Shown here in pieces: positions 8,783-18,531 of a stretch of DNA of 64,000 bases. The stretch comes from Beijerinckiaceae bacterium (lineage in GTDB: Bacteria > Pseudomonadota > Alphaproteobacteria > Rhizobiales > Beijerinckiaceae). Where the stretch lies: the NCBI GenBank assembly GCA_027532775.1, contig JAPZTO010000001.1, forward strand, positions 186,001-250,000, read 5' to 3'. Each line of letters opens with the position of its first letter. Positions within the stretch are counted from its first letter, which is position 1. The translations under genes were made by a program, and so were the position numbers. The notes beneath the pieces are model-generated. The model was not told the origin of the DNA, made no database searches, and saw only the letters and a program-made list of their open reading frames with translations.

Positions 8783-9472
8783 TCAGCCCGGGCGGCGGAT
8801 GCCCCAGCCGATCGGCCTGCGCGCATTGCCGGGATGTTCCGGCGACGGGCCCCAGATGGCCTGGTAGGTATCGACCGCCCTTCCCTGACGCTGCATCCGG
8901 ATGAAGAGGACAAGCCAGAGCGCCCACCACAGGGAAAGCAAGGCCGGCATCCAGCGCGGGGCATTGGCCAGCCATAATCCGGTGAGAATGGCGAGGACAG
9001 CAAGGGCCAGCGCGAGATAGCCGAGTGACTTGTGCAGCCACTCGAACAGGATGCGCCGGCGCGTCATATCGTAATGGTCGCCGCGCAGGGTCGGCTCGCC
9101 CGGGCCGCCCCGCGAACCGCGCAGCCAGCCGCCAAGGAATTGTGCGCCACCGAAGGCCAGAACCAGCCAGCCGGCCAGGGCATGGAGATGGCCCGGGCCC
9201 TTCAGCCCGGGACCCGCCAGCAGCATAGCGAGCCCGCCCAGCATGGCGAGGCCGCCGGCATATTGGAGGGCGAGATGGCCGATCCACCAGAAGCGGTTGT
9301 CACATCGGGCAGGCCAGTCCTGCCGCGGCGTGATCTTGAAGAAGCGGGCGAGGATCACACCGAGCGGGAGCAGGATGGCCCAGGCCAGCACCATCAGCCG
9401 CGCATGCCAGGCGATGGCGGCATCCACAAGATGCGGCCGGGCCGGATCGAGCGGGACGAGCCAGAATTCCAT
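8783..9472 (-). CDS. Cytochrome b561-domain membrane protein
   Basis: A 229-residue protein with about five membrane helices. It begins with AIAWHARLMVLAWAILLPLG, the typical first b561 helix with a heme-ligand His, and further His residues stand in GHLALQYAGG, GHLHALAGW and EWLHKSLGY, the spacing expected of a eukaryotic-type b561 core. It is probably a heme b electron carrier in the inner membrane. It is embedded in a sugar uptake operon (3 bp from the upstream permease stop), with a lactonase after it, so it may take electrons from sugar oxidation; that link is inferred. The C-terminal tail after the last helix is hydrophilic. Confidence 0.8.
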   Translation of the reverse strand: MEFWLVPLDPARPHLVDAAIAWHARLMVLAWAILLPLGVILARFFKITPRQDWPARCDNRFWWIGHLALQYAGGLAMLGGLAMLLAGPGLKGPGHLHALAGWLVLAFGGAQFLGGWLRGSRGGPGEPTLRGDHYDMTRRRILFEWLHKSLGYLALALAVLAILTGLWLANAPRWMPALLSLWWALWLVLFIRMQRQGRAVDTYQAIWGPSPEHPGNARRPIGWGIRRPG

Positions 9473-9475
9473 CGC

Positions 9476-10312
9476 TTAGCCCTTCACCGCGCCGGCTGTC
9501 ATGCCGGTGATGATCTGGCGCGAGGCAAGGAAGGTGAAGACCAGAGGCGGAATGGCGATCAGGGTGCCGATCGCCATGATCTGCCCCCATTCGATATTGT
9601 GCTCGTTGATAAAGAGCGAGACCTTGACCGGCATGGTGCGGGTGAAGCGGTTGGTGAGCACCAGCGCGAGGATGAACTCGTTCCAGGCGATGCGGAAGGT
9701 GAAGATCGCCGCCGCCGCAAGGCCGGGCCTGATCATCGGCAGGACGACGAGGAAGAAGACCTGGAAATCGTTGGCGCCATCGATCCGGGCCGCTTCCTCG
9801 AGGGCCGGCGGCACCTGCGCGATGAAGCTCTGGAGGATCCAGATCACGAAGGGCAGGTTGATCGCGGTGTAGACAAGGATCACGCCCGAGAGCGAGTTGG
9901 AGAGGCCGAATTCATAGGTCCAGATCATGAAGACCGGCACGGTCAACACGGCGGGCGGCACCATCCGCATCAGCAGGGTGCCGCCGGAGACGACATCGCG
10001 CCCGAAAAAGCGGAACCGCACGATCGCATAGGCAGCCATGCAGCCGAAGACCAGCGTCAGGCCGGTCGAGATGGTGGCGACGATCAGCGAATTGGTGAGG
10101 TAGCGCGCATTCTGGCTGTCGCCGAGCACCGCCCGGTAATTCTCCAGCGTCGGCATGAAGATCAGGCTGAAGCTCCCCGAGAAGATATCCGGCTTGGTCT
10201 TCAGCGAGGTGGCGATCATGACGAGGATCGGCCCGAGCGAGAGCAGCGCGAGGGCAACGATCACCGCATAGGAGAACGGCGTGGCGCGGCGGGTGGTGGC
10301 GGTGCCGGACAT
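9476..10312 (-). CDS. Sugar ABC transporter permease, MalG type
   Basis: A 278-residue inner-membrane permease with six predicted helices. The EAA loop that contacts the ATPase reads LEEAARIDGANDFQVFFLVV and is followed by LPMIRPGL. The N-terminal SYAVIVALALLSLGPILVMI and ATSLKT are typical of the MalG/UgpE branch. It forms a heterodimer with the MalF-type permease encoded 5 bp upstream. I chose ATG 10312, which gives a normal length; the frame is open further upstream but within the preceding gene. Confidence 0.93.
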   Translation of the reverse strand: MSGTATTRRATPFSYAVIVALALLSLGPILVMIATSLKTKPDIFSGSFSLIFMPTLENYRAVLGDSQNARYLTNSLIVATISTGLTLVFGCMAAYAIVRFRFFGRDVVSGGTLLMRMVPPAVLTVPVFMIWTYEFGLSNSLSGVILVYTAINLPFVIWILQSFIAQVPPALEEAARIDGANDFQVFFLVVLPMIRPGLAAAAIFTFRIAWNEFILALVLTNRFTRTMPVKVSLFINEHNIEWGQIMAIGTLIAIPPLVFTFLASRQIITGMTAGAVKG

Positions 10313-10317
10313 GGCGG

Positions 10318-11214
10318 TCACTCCTTTCCGGCGCGGCTTTCGCGCAGGCTCCGGGCCAGCACGAGCAGCAGGGTCAGCACGAGGACGATCAGCAGCAGCA
10401 GGTTCGACAGGGCCGAGGCCCGGCCGAGCTGCTGGCTCACAAAGGCGGTCTTGTAGATGTGGAGGGAGAGGATCTCGGTGGAGAGGCCGGGGCCACCCTC
10501 GGTGAGGATGTAGATGACTTCCAGCACCTTGAAGGCATCGATCAGGCGCAACAGCGCCGCCACCGCAATCACGGGGGCGATGAGTGGGAGCTTGATGTAC
10601 CAGGTGGTCTGCCAGCGCGTGGCGCCATCGATCCGCGCCGCCTCGATGGCCGAGGCGGGCAGGCCCTGCAACGCCGCCAGCGCGAGGATGAAGATGAAGG
10701 GTGTCCATTGCCAGACATCGGCGATGATGACCGAGAGCAGCGCCATGTCGGGCGAGGAGAGCCACGGCACCCCGGGCAGGCCCAACGCCTTGAGGGCCTG
10801 GCTCAGCGGGCCGAACTGCTCATTGTAGAGGAAGCGCCAGATCAGGCCGACGACGATCGGCGCGATCATCATCGGCAGGATGAAGATCGTGCGGAAAAGG
10901 CTGGTGCCGCGCAGGTCACGGTCCAGGACAAGCGCCAGCGCGACGCCGAGCACCACTTCCAGCACCACCACCGCCAAGGCGAAGGCCAGGGTGACGCCGA
11001 CAGAGACCCAGAAGGCATCATCGGCGACCAGCCAGCGGTAATTCTCGAGCCCGACGAACCGGGCCGATTCCGGCGGGGTGCCGATCGACCATTCGTGGAA
11101 CGACAGCCAGACCGAGCGCAGCATCGGATAGACGAGCCCGACCAACGCCACGGCCGCAGCCGGAGCGAGGAAGAAATAGGGCGTGGCGCGGTTGAGGCCT
11201 TGACGGCTCGGCAT
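10318..11214 (-). CDS. Sugar ABC transporter permease, MalF type
   Basis: A 298-residue inner-membrane permease with six helices; the first is PYFFLAPAAAVALVGLVYPM followed by LRSVWLSF, the standard opening of the UgpA/MalF group. The EAA loop is IEAARIDGATRWQTTWYI with KLPLIAPV. I start it at ATG 11214 (MPSRQGLNRATP), although the frame continues to 11280; the longer version would add a non-typical hydrophilic leader. It is second to the binding protein in the operon, 114 bp downstream of it, and pairs with the MalG-type permease. Confidence 0.92.
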   Translation of the reverse strand: MPSRQGLNRATPYFFLAPAAAVALVGLVYPMLRSVWLSFHEWSIGTPPESARFVGLENYRWLVADDAFWVSVGVTLAFALAVVVLEVVLGVALALVLDRDLRGTSLFRTIFILPMMIAPIVVGLIWRFLYNEQFGPLSQALKALGLPGVPWLSSPDMALLSVIIADVWQWTPFIFILALAALQGLPASAIEAARIDGATRWQTTWYIKLPLIAPVIAVAALLRLIDAFKVLEVIYILTEGGPGLSTEILSLHIYKTAFVSQQLGRASALSNLLLLIVLVLTLLLVLARSLRESRAGKE

Positions 11215-11328
11215 GGTTCGATCCCGGAAAGAAACGAGGGAGGCCCGGCAGGGCCCGGTTTCAGCCGGCACAACCGGCACCTCCCTCAGGCAGGGGCGCG
11301 CGACGCGGGCGCCCCGGAGGAAGCCCGG

Positions 11329-12681
11329 CTATTTCGGCGCATTGGGGCCGTAATGGCCACCCTTTTCCATGATGGCGCGGACCTTGGGCACGATATCGTC
11401 CAGCGCCTGCTTCGGATCCTTCTTGCCGGTGACGATCTCGCCAAGCGCCACGCCGAAGACGGGGGCGTTGAGTTCGTTCCATTCGTTGATGATCGGCCGC
11501 CAGTCGGGATCGGCATATTTCAACGCGGTGGCGAAGGTCACGTAATGCTTGAACTTCTGCTGGAGGTCGAGATCGTTATAGGTCGAGAAACGCGAGGGCG
11601 AGCCGCCCGCCGCCGCGATCAGCCGGTCGGCCTTTTTCGAAGTCAGCCACTGCATCAGCATGAAGGCCGCCTCGCCATTGGCGGCATTCCTCGGAATGGC
11701 AATGCCGAAGCCGCCGGTCTGCGAACCACGCCGGATATCCTCCGGGTGATAGGCCCAGGCCACCTTGCCGGCGACTTTGGATTTCGCCGGATCGTTCATC
11801 TCCCCCGCCACGGCGATGGAATCGAGGAACATCGCGGCATTGCCCTGCATGAAGGCGTTTTTCATCTCGTCGAAACCGAAGGCGGCACCGCCGGCCGGGC
11901 CGGTCTCGATAATTTTCTTCAGCAGGCTTGCCGAGCGGATACCGGCGGCGTTGTTGAAGGTCGGCTGCCACTGGTCATCGAAGATGCGGCCACCCATCGG
12001 CGCCATATGCAACAGCCAGGCATGGACAACCTGATGCCCCGTCTGCCCGCGCGAGGCGAGCGCGCCCATGCCCTTCATCGCTTCGGGAATGCGCGTCAGC
12101 AGGGGTTCGAGCTGGGCATAGGTATCCGGCACCTTCCAGCCGTTCTGGACGAAGAGATCGGCCCGGTAGGCCAAAGCCGAGGTTTCCGCGCCGAACGGCA
12201 CGCCGATCAGCTTCGCCGAGGGGCCGGCGAGATAGCCCTTCCGGCCGCCGACAAGGCCGATATTCTCGACATAGCCGGGGATGAGGTCATTGAAATCGTA
12301 GTCCGGCACGGCGAGCGCGGCGTCCTTGAACATCGGCCCGACTTCGCGGATCAGGCCCTTGTTGGCATATTCGGACTTCCAGAAGACGACATAGGCCAGG
12401 AGGTCGTAGTCGCCCTTGCCGGGTTTCGACATTTCGAGCAGCTGCTTGTCGCGCATGCGCAGATATTGCAGCGTATCCACCTCGACCTTGATGCCGGTTT
12501 CGGCGGTGAATTGCGGCAGGATCTTCGTGACCGCGTCGAAATGCGGATGCGCCGGGAAGTTCACCACGAGGCTGGTGCCCTTGAACCGCGCATAGGGATC
12601 TGCGCTGCCGGCGGAGGGCCAGAGTGCCGTGGTGAAGGCGGCCGCAGCGCCGGTCTTCAGAAGTCCGCGTCTAGTCTGCAT
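11329..12681 (-). CDS. Sugar ABC transporter substrate-binding protein, Tat-exported
   Basis: A 450-residue family 1 extracellular binding protein. The N-terminus carries a twin-arginine signal (MQTRRGLLKTGAAAAFTTAL ... SAGSA), so it is probably exported folded. Later segments fit the family: IKVEVDTLQYLRMRDK in lobe 1, GVPFGAETSALAYRADLF, and GSQTGGFGIAIPRNAAN with the invariant-type GG near the hinge. The size is normal. It lies between the ATPase (51 bp upstream) and the permeases. The ligand is probably a sugar or polyol. Confidence 0.92.
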   Translation of the reverse strand: MQTRRGLLKTGAAAAFTTALWPSAGSADPYARFKGTSLVVNFPAHPHFDAVTKILPQFTAETGIKVEVDTLQYLRMRDKQLLEMSKPGKGDYDLLAYVVFWKSEYANKGLIREVGPMFKDAALAVPDYDFNDLIPGYVENIGLVGGRKGYLAGPSAKLIGVPFGAETSALAYRADLFVQNGWKVPDTYAQLEPLLTRIPEAMKGMGALASRGQTGHQVVHAWLLHMAPMGGRIFDDQWQPTFNNAAGIRSASLLKKIIETGPAGGAAFGFDEMKNAFMQGNAAMFLDSIAVAGEMNDPAKSKVAGKVAWAYHPEDIRRGSQTGGFGIAIPRNAANGEAAFMLMQWLTSKKADRLIAAAGGSPSRFSTYNDLDLQQKFKHYVTFATALKYADPDWRPIINEWNELNAPVFGVALGEIVTGKKDPKQALDDIVPKVRAIMEKGGHYGPNAPK

Positions 12682-12732
12682 GGGGTTTCCTTCCTTGGAT
12701 TGTCCGGTGCCCTCTTGCCGGGGCCCGTGAGG

Positions 12733-13824
12733 TTACCGGATGGCCGCTTCCGTCTCCGGATCGAACAGGTGAAGGCTGTCAGGGTCGAACCAGAAGGGCT
12801 GTTCGCCCTCGCCGGCAAGACGTTGCTCGGAATTGACCTCGACAATGACACGTTCGCCGCCGCATCGCGTCACCAGCACGGACTGTGCCCCGACATATTC
12901 CGCCAGTTCGATATGGAGGGTCAGGGCAGGCGCGCCTTCCGGGCCCCGGCCCTGCCGCAAGGCGGAGGGGCGGATGCCGGCGATGATGTCGCGCCTGGCA
13001 TAGGGAGCCAGCGCGGCCATGCGGGCCGGGGGAACCGGCAGGGTGTAATCCCGGCCGAGAAGGACCGGGCGGCCATCACGCGAATCAAGGCGGACCGGCA
13101 GGAAATTCATCGGCGGCGCGCCGATGAAACCGGCAACGAAGAGATTGGCCGGAGCGCGGTAGAGATCCTCCGGCCGGCCCTGCTGCTGCACCTTGCCGGC
13201 ATGCATGACGACGATCCGGTCCGCCAGCGTCATCGCCTCGATCTGGTCATGCGTCACATAGATCATGTTCTTCTCGACGCGCTTGCGCATCAGCGCCAGT
13301 TCGGCCCGCATCTGGTTGCGCAGCTTGGCATCGAGGTTGGAGAGCGGCTCGTCGAACAGGAAGACGCCGGCATCACGCACGAGCGCGCGGCCCATCGCCA
13401 CGCGCTGGCGCTGGCCGCCGGAAAGCGCGGCGGGTTTCCGGTCGAGCAGATGGCCGATCGAGAGCATGTCCGCGACGCGCCGGATGCGCGCATCGATCTC
13501 GGCCTTCGGGTAGCGCGCCAGCCGGAGCGCGAAGGACATGTTCCGCGCCACATCCATATGCGGGTAGAGCGCATAATCCTGGAACACCATGGCGATGTCG
13601 CGGTCCTTCGGCTCCAGCCGGCTGACCTCGCGCTCGCCGATCCAGATCTCGCCGCGGCTGGCCTCCTCGAGGCCCGCGATCATCCGCAAGGTGGTCGATT
13701 TGCCGCAACCGGAGGGGCCGACAAGGACCGTGAATTCCTTGTCCGCGAGGTCGAGGTCGAGCCCGGCAATCACCGCGACATCGCCGAAATGCTTTTGCAG
13801 ATCCCGGATGCGGATATGCGGCAT
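12733..13824 (-). CDS. Sugar ABC transporter ATP-binding protein, UgpC/MalK type
   Basis: A 363-residue ATPase. Walker A is GPSGCGKST, the Q-loop lies in AMVFQDYALYPHMDV, the signature is LSGGQRQRVAMGRALVR, and Walker B with D-loop is VFLFDEPLSNLDAKLR, followed by the H-loop THDQIEAM. The C-terminal third (~residues 235-363) is the regulatory TOBE region of MalK/UgpC proteins. Translation starts at ATG 13824 behind GAGAGGAA; the frame upstream of that is not expected to be coding. It is the first gene of the sugar operon and is preceded by a perfect palindrome. Confidence 0.95.
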   Translation of the reverse strand: MPHIRIRDLQKHFGDVAVIAGLDLDLADKEFTVLVGPSGCGKSTTLRMIAGLEEASRGEIWIGEREVSRLEPKDRDIAMVFQDYALYPHMDVARNMSFALRLARYPKAEIDARIRRVADMLSIGHLLDRKPAALSGGQRQRVAMGRALVRDAGVFLFDEPLSNLDAKLRNQMRAELALMRKRVEKNMIYVTHDQIEAMTLADRIVVMHAGKVQQQGRPEDLYRAPANLFVAGFIGAPPMNFLPVRLDSRDGRPVLLGRDYTLPVPPARMAALAPYARRDIIAGIRPSALRQGRGPEGAPALTLHIELAEYVGAQSVLVTRCGGERVIVEVNSEQRLAGEGEQPFWFDPDSLHLFDPETEAAIR

Positions 13825-13931
13825 CGGTTCCTCTCCCCGGCGGGCCTTCACCCGTCCTGATTGCGGGCCTCGCGCCCGTCTCTCGCCGCCCGGATCGGCC
13901 CTGCATCGCTGCAGGCCCGGTCTGATTGCGT

Positions 13932-13947
13932 ATGTTATCGATAACAT
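13932..13947. promoter_or_regulatory. Perfect 16-bp palindrome, probable LacI-family operator
   Basis: ATGTTATCGATAACAT is a perfect inverted repeat centred on CG, matching the GntR/LacI operator style (TGTTA-TCG-ATAACA). It lies between the divergent ABC ATPase (13824) and LacI regulator (14015) genes, so the regulator probably controls both. A TTGACA hexamer lies in the sequence that follows (about 13969-13974), suggesting promoter overlap on the regulator side. Confidence 0.75.
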
Positions 13948-14014
13948 CGTAGGCTGAATTCCCGCTTCTTGACAAGCCCTCTGCTTTGGCCACCCATCGG
14001 ATCAAGTTCGGAGC

Positions 14015-15031
14015 ATGACAATGCGGATGCAGGACATTGCGCGGCGGCTGGGCATTTCGGCCATGACTGTCTCCCGCGCGCTGAAATCCGATGCGTCGGT
14101 CGCCCCGGCAACGCGGGCTGCGGTGCTCAAGGCGATCGAGGAGCTGGGCTATGTGCCCAACCAGATTGCCGGCTCGCTTTCGTCGAGCCGGTCGGGCTTC
14201 GCCGCCATCCTTGTGCCCTCGCTCAACAATCCGCATTTCAGCGAGACGGTGCTGGCGCTCGGCAATGCGCTCGATGACCGGAACATGCAGTTGCTGATCG
14301 GCAATACGGAGTATGATCGCCGCAAGGAGGCCGAGCTGGTCCGCGCTTTCCTTGCGCGCAAGCCCGAGGCGATCATCCTGACCAGTGACGGCCATGATCC
14401 CCGCATCCTGCCGATGCTGGCCAAGGCGAAGATCCCGGTCATCGAGATCTGGGACCTGCCCACGCGGCCCATCCAGCATGTGGTCGGCTTCTCCAACGAG
14501 CTGGCGATGCGCGGGCTGATTGGGGCGCTGATCGGCGAGGGGTATTCGCGGATCACCTATCTCGGCGAGGCGGATGACGCGGATACGCGCGGCGCTTCCC
14601 GCCGGCTGGGCTATTGCGAGGCGATGGCGGCAGCCGGCCTCGCGCCGCGCCTGTGCTCCATCGGGCGCCCGCCGGCGACGATGTCCGACGGCGAGCGCGG
14701 CCTCGAGACCGTGCTTGCCGCTTATCCCGACACCGAGCTGGTGGCCTGCGTGTCGGATCCGCTCGCCTTCGGCGTGATTGCCGCCTGCCAGCGACGCGGC
14801 TGGGCCGTGCCGGGCCGGATGGCCGTGTCGGGCTTCGGTGATTTCGAGATCGCCCGGATCGCGGTGCCGGCGATCACGACGGTCCAGATCGATGCGGCCG
14901 GGATCGGCCGCGAAGCCGGAGCGATCATCGGCGAGGCCTTCAAGGCCCGGCGGGATGCGCCACCGGCAGCGATCATCCGGCCGGTTCCCGCCCTGCCCTG
15001 CCTCCGCGCGAGTACGGCAAGGGTAAGGTGA
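14015..15031 (+). CDS. LacI-family transcriptional regulator, GntR-like
   Basis: A 338-residue LacI/GalR regulator. The HTH is MQDIARRLGISAMTVSRALK, followed by the hinge GYVPNQIAGSLSSSRSG. The effector domain (residues ~60-335) contains AAILVPSLNNPHFSET and AVSGFGDFEIARIAVPAITT, close in style to gluconate repressors. ATG 14015 and ATG 14021 (MRMQDI) are both possible. It is divergent from the sugar ABC operon with a perfect palindrome between; control of that operon is inferred. It converges on rfbA, with 34 bp between the stops. Confidence 0.92.
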   Translation: MTMRMQDIARRLGISAMTVSRALKSDASVAPATRAAVLKAIEELGYVPNQIAGSLSSSRSGFAAILVPSLNNPHFSETVLALGNALDDRNMQLLIGNTEYDRRKEAELVRAFLARKPEAIILTSDGHDPRILPMLAKAKIPVIEIWDLPTRPIQHVVGFSNELAMRGLIGALIGEGYSRITYLGEADDADTRGASRRLGYCEAMAAAGLAPRLCSIGRPPATMSDGERGLETVLAAYPDTELVACVSDPLAFGVIAACQRRGWAVPGRMAVSGFGDFEIARIAVPAITTVQIDAAGIGREAGAIIGEAFKARRDAPPAAIIRPVPALPCLRASTARVR

Positions 15032-15065
15032 GGCAGGCGGAGCGTATACCCGCCGGCCCGACCGT

Positions 15066-15962
15066 TCAGCGCCTGCCCTCGCCCTGTTTCGCAATGCCCC
15101 GGAGATAGGCGCCATAGCTGCTTCCGCCCAGCGCCTCGGCAAGCACGCGCAGCATCTCCGCCGTGATGAACCCCATCTCGAAGGCGATCTCCTCCGGGCA
15201 GCAGATCCGGTAATTCTGCCGCGTTTCAAGCGCGCGGACGAAATTCGAGGCATCCGCCATGGATTCGGGCGTGCCGGTATCGAGCCAGGCAAATCCGCGC
15301 CCCATGCGTTCGACATTCAGCAGCCCCTGCCGGAGATAGGCATTGTTCACATCGGTGATTTCCAGCTCGCCCCGCGCCGAGGGCCGGACCGAAGCGGCGA
15401 TGTCGATGACATCCTCGTCGTAGAAATAGAGACCGGTCACAGCCCAGTTCGACCGCGGCTCCCTCGGCTTTTCCTCGATCGAGATCGCACGGCCTTCCGC
15501 ATCGAACTCGACGACGCCGTAGCGCTCGGGATCGGCGACATGATAGCCGAAGATTGTCGCGCCCTTCTCCCGCGCGCCGGCTTTGCGCAGCAGGGACGAA
15601 AGGCCCTGCCCGTAGAAGATGTTGTCTCCCAGCACCAAAGCGGAACGGTGTCCGCGTACGAAATCGGCGCCAATGACATAGGCCTGCGCCAGGCCATCGG
15701 GGCTCGGCTGTTCGGCATAGCTGAACCGGACACCCCATTTCTCGCCCGTGCCGAGCAGGCGCTCGAATTGCGGCAAGTCATGCGGGGTGGAGATGATCAG
15801 GATATCGCGGATCCCCGCCAGCATCAGGGCCGAGAGCGGATAATAGATCATCGGCTTGTCGTAGATGGGGATCAGCTGCTTCGAGAGCGCCAATGTCATC
15901 GGATGGAGGCGCGTTCCGCTGCCCCCGGCCAGGATGATGCCCTTCAACGGTCGCGTGCTCAT
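15066..15962 (-). CDS. rfbA: Glucose-1-phosphate thymidylyltransferase
   Basis: A 298-residue nucleotidyltransferase making dTDP-glucose, the first step to dTDP-L-rhamnose. The signature [20 protein letters not shown] and [18 protein letters not shown] is diagnostic, and [13 protein letters not shown] carries the metal-binding Asp. The length is typical. Translation starts at ATG 15962, overlapping the stop of rfbD (ATGA). It is the last gene of a string running tolC-ABC-hlyD-rfbC-rfbB-rfbD-rfbA, so rhamnose supply is tied to the type I exporter. Confidence 0.97.
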   Translation of the reverse strand: MSTRPLKGIILAGGSGTRLHPMTLALSKQLIPIYDKPMIYYPLSALMLAGIRDILIISTPHDLPQFERLLGTGEKWGVRFSYAEQPSPDGLAQAYVIGADFVRGHRSALVLGDNIFYGQGLSSLLRKAGAREKGATIFGYHVADPERYGVVEFDAEGRAISIEEKPREPRSNWAVTGLYFYDEDVIDIAASVRPSARGELEITDVNNAYLRQGLLNVERMGRGFAWLDTGTPESMADASNFVRALETRQNYRICCPEEIAFEMGFITAEMLRVLAEALGGSSYGAYLRGIAKQGEGRR

Positions 15963-16873
15963 GGAATATCCGAATGTCCTGTCGCCGATCCGGCCTGATC
16001 CAGCCGCGCAAGGCAGCGGGAGAGGCCCTCCTCCCAATCCGGCAGGCGGATACCATAGATCCGGTTGAGCTTGCTGCAATCAAGCCGTGAATTTGCAGGC
16101 CGGCGCGCGGGCGTCGGATACTCCGCCGACGGAATCGCCACAACGGGCGGCGGCGGCACGCCTTTCGCCGCCTCGTGGGCGAGAATCGCGCGGGCGAAGC
16201 CGGCCCAGCTGGTCTCGCCGGAGCCGGCCGCATGGAAGATGCCGAAAACGTCGCTTCCCGCAGGGCTTTCCGGCAATCGGCCCGCCATGGCCAGGATGAC
16301 GCGGGCGAGATCCGTGGCATAGGTCGGGCAGCCCAGCTGGTCGCCAACAACCCGCAATTCGGGCCGCTCCCGGGCGAGGCGCCGCATGGTCAGGACGAAA
16401 TTCGCGCCCTCACGGGCATAGACCCATGCCGTCCGCAGGATCACATGGCGCGGATTGGCCGCCGCCACAGCAACCTCCCCGGCCAGTTTCGACCGGCCAT
16501 AGGCGCCAAGCGGGCCTGTCGAATCGGTTTCGAGATAGGGCGCGGCCTTGGTTCCGTCGAACACGTAATCGGTCGAGAGATGGATGAGGGGCAGGTCGAG
16601 CCGCGCGGCGGCAGCCGCCAGCAGACCGGCTGCGGTTCCGTTGATCGCCATGGCGAGGTCAGGTTCGCTCTCGGCCCGGTCAACGGCGGTATAGGCCGCG
16701 GCATGGACGATGACATCCGGGCGCGAGGCGGCCAGCAGGATGTCGAGGTTGGCCGGGGCGGCGAGATCGAGATCGGGCCGGCCGAGCCGCACGATCTCGT
16801 GGCCCGAAGCCGCGCCTTCCTCCGCCAGCGCGCACGCAACCTGCCCGCGAATCCCTGTGACGAGAATGCGCAT
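15959..16873 (-). CDS. rfbD: dTDP-4-dehydrorhamnose reductase
   Basis: A 304-residue short-chain dehydrogenase/reductase family enzyme for the last step to dTDP-L-rhamnose. The nucleotide-binding turn is [12 protein letters not shown], followed by [26 protein letters not shown] and the catalytic YGRSKLAGE (Tyr-x-x-x-Lys). The segment [11 protein letters not shown] and [10 protein letters not shown] are typical of RfbD. It lies 6 bp after rfbB and overlaps rfbA by 4 nt. Confidence 0.97.
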   Translation of the reverse strand: MRILVTGIRGQVACALAEEGAASGHEIVRLGRPDLDLAAPANLDILLAASRPDVIVHAAAYTAVDRAESEPDLAMAINGTAAGLLAAAAARLDLPLIHLSTDYVFDGTKAAPYLETDSTGPLGAYGRSKLAGEVAVAAANPRHVILRTAWVYAREGANFVLTMRRLARERPELRVVGDQLGCPTYATDLARVILAMAGRLPESPAGSDVFGIFHAAGSGETSWAGFARAILAHEAAKGVPPPPVVAIPSAEYPTPARRPANSRLDCSKLNRIYGIRLPDWEEGLSRCLARLDQAGSATGHSDIP

Positions 16874-16879
16874 GGTGCC

Positions 16880-17935
16880 CTAGTCCTGCCCGGCCAGGCC
16901 GAGCCGCTCGCCGGCATAGACCTTCTCGCGCAACGGGCGCCACCACCATTCGTTTTCGAGATACCAGCGGATCGTCTTCTCGATCCCGGTGTCGAAATTC
17001 TCTTCGGCGCGCCATCCCAGTTCGGTCTCGAGCTTGGTCGCGTCGATCGCATAGCGCTGGTCATGGCCAGGACGGTCGGCGACATGGGTGATCAGCGAGC
17101 GATACGGCGCGGCCTTCGGCACGAGCCTGTCGAGCATGGCGCAGATCTGGCAGACGACATCGATGTTCCGGCGCTCGTTCCGGCCACCGACATTGTATCG
17201 CTCGCCGATCCGGCCGCGCGTCACCAGAAGGCGCAAGGCCTTCGCATGGTCATCCACATAGAGCCAGTCCCGGATCTGCGTGCCCTCGCCATAGACCGGC
17301 AGCGGCTTGCCGTGCAGCGCGTTGAGAATGACCAGCGGGATCAGCTTTTCCGGAAACTGGAACGGCCCGTAATTGTTCGAGCACCCGGAGAGGATGACCG
17401 GGAGGCCATAGGTCCGGGCCCATGCACTGGCGAGATGATCCGCAGCAGCCTTTGTTGCCGAATAGGGTGAGGACGGATCATACGGCGTCGTCTCCCGGAA
17501 GGCGCCGGTCTCTCCGAGCGAGCCATAGACCTCGTCGGTCGAGACCTGCAGGAATCGAAACGCATCCCGGCTTTCCGGCTGCAGGCCCTGCCAGTAATCC
17601 CGGGCGGCCTCGAGCATCGAGAATGTCCCCATGACGTTCGTCTCGACAAAGGCCCGCGCCCCGGTAATCGAGCGGTCGACATGGCTTTCGGCTGCGAGAT
17701 GCATCACGGCATCCGGCCGGAACTCGGCCAGAAGGGCCTTCATCCGCTCCGTATCACCAATATCCGCCTGCTCGAACGCATAGGCCGGCGCATTGGCGAT
17801 CGTGGTCAGCGAAGCGAGGTTGCCAGCATAGGTCAGCTTGTCGACATTGAGGACCGTGTCGCCACATCCGGAGACGAGGTATCGACACAGCGCCGAACCG
17901 ATGAACCCCGCGCCGCCGGTGACCAGAACCCGCAT
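16880..17935 (-). CDS. rfbB: dTDP-glucose 4,6-dehydratase
   Basis: A 351-residue extended SDR enzyme of the usual length. The Rossmann turn is [25 protein letters not shown] follows; the catalytic region contains [12 protein letters not shown] and [40 protein letters not shown] and YVDDHAKAL are family hallmarks. It makes dTDP-4-keto-6-deoxyglucose, the substrate of RfbC. It sits 21 bp downstream of rfbC in the same string. Confidence 0.98.
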   Translation of the reverse strand: MRVLVTGGAGFIGSALCRYLVSGCGDTVLNVDKLTYAGNLASLTTIANAPAYAFEQADIGDTERMKALLAEFRPDAVMHLAAESHVDRSITGARAFVETNVMGTFSMLEAARDYWQGLQPESRDAFRFLQVSTDEVYGSLGETGAFRETTPYDPSSPYSATKAAADHLASAWARTYGLPVILSGCSNNYGPFQFPEKLIPLVILNALHGKPLPVYGEGTQIRDWLYVDDHAKALRLLVTRGRIGERYNVGGRNERRNIDVVCQICAMLDRLVPKAAPYRSLITHVADRPGHDQRYAIDATKLETELGWRAEENFDTGIEKTIRWYLENEWWWRPLREKVYAGERLGLAGQD

Positions 17936-17956
17936 GCTCCTGCCCCCCGCTGCCGA

Positions 17957-18511
17957 TTACACGAAAACCGGGCCAAGATCCCGGAAGGAAGGCGCAGCAG
18001 CATCCTTCGCCGAGAGCCGCGCCGAAGCTTCATCGACCGGCCATGAAATACCGAGATCCGGGTCGTTCCACCGCACCGCACCGTCATGCGGCGCGCTGTA
18101 GAAGGCGGTGACCTTGTAGAGCAGATCGACATTGTCCGTCAGGGTGCAGAACCCATGCAGGAACCCTTCCGGCACCCAGAGCACATGGCCATTCTCCTCG
18201 CTCAGCTCGATGGCGAGATGCCGGCCATAGGTCGGCGATGAGGCCCGCGCATCCACGATGACATCCAGAACGGCCCCGCGCGAGACGCGGACAAGCTTGC
18301 CCTGCGCCATGGGCGGGCGCTGGAAATGCAGGCCGCGAACCGTTCCCTTCGCGCGTGAAACGGAGTGATTGTCCTGCACGAAACGGCGCACCCCGACCTC
18401 GCGCTCGAACACATCCTGCCGGAAAACCTCGGCGAAATGGCCGCGATCATCGCCCCAGCGTTGCGGCGTGAAGAGAACAGGCCCGTCGAGATCGAGGCGC
18501 TCAACGCGCAT
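17957..18511 (-). CDS. rfbC: dTDP-4-dehydrorhamnose 3,5-epimerase
   Basis: A 184-residue cupin epimerase. Motifs include HFAEVFRQDVF, FVQDNHSVSRAKGTVRGLHF with the active-site His, GKLVRVSRGAVLDVIVDAR, and VPEGFLHGFCTLTD. The length is normal. Order in the operon is hlyD then, after 20 bp, rfbC, rfbB, rfbD, rfbA, so all four enzymes for dTDP-L-rhamnose are present and intact. Confidence 0.97.
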   Translation of the reverse strand: MRVERLDLDGPVLFTPQRWGDDRGHFAEVFRQDVFEREVGVRRFVQDNHSVSRAKGTVRGLHFQRPPMAQGKLVRVSRGAVLDVIVDARASSPTYGRHLAIELSEENGHVLWVPEGFLHGFCTLTDNVDLLYKVTAFYSAPHDGAVRWNDPDLGISWPVDEASARLSAKDAAAPSFRDLGPVFV

Positions 18512-18531
18512 GGGCGGGCCTCCGCCGGGAG

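Noticed and set aside
10459-13860. A 1133-codon plus-strand open frame across the sugar ABC operon
   Set aside because: It lies antisense to three well-recognised transporter genes and has His/Arg/Asp-rich composition typical of non-coding frames in GC-rich DNA.
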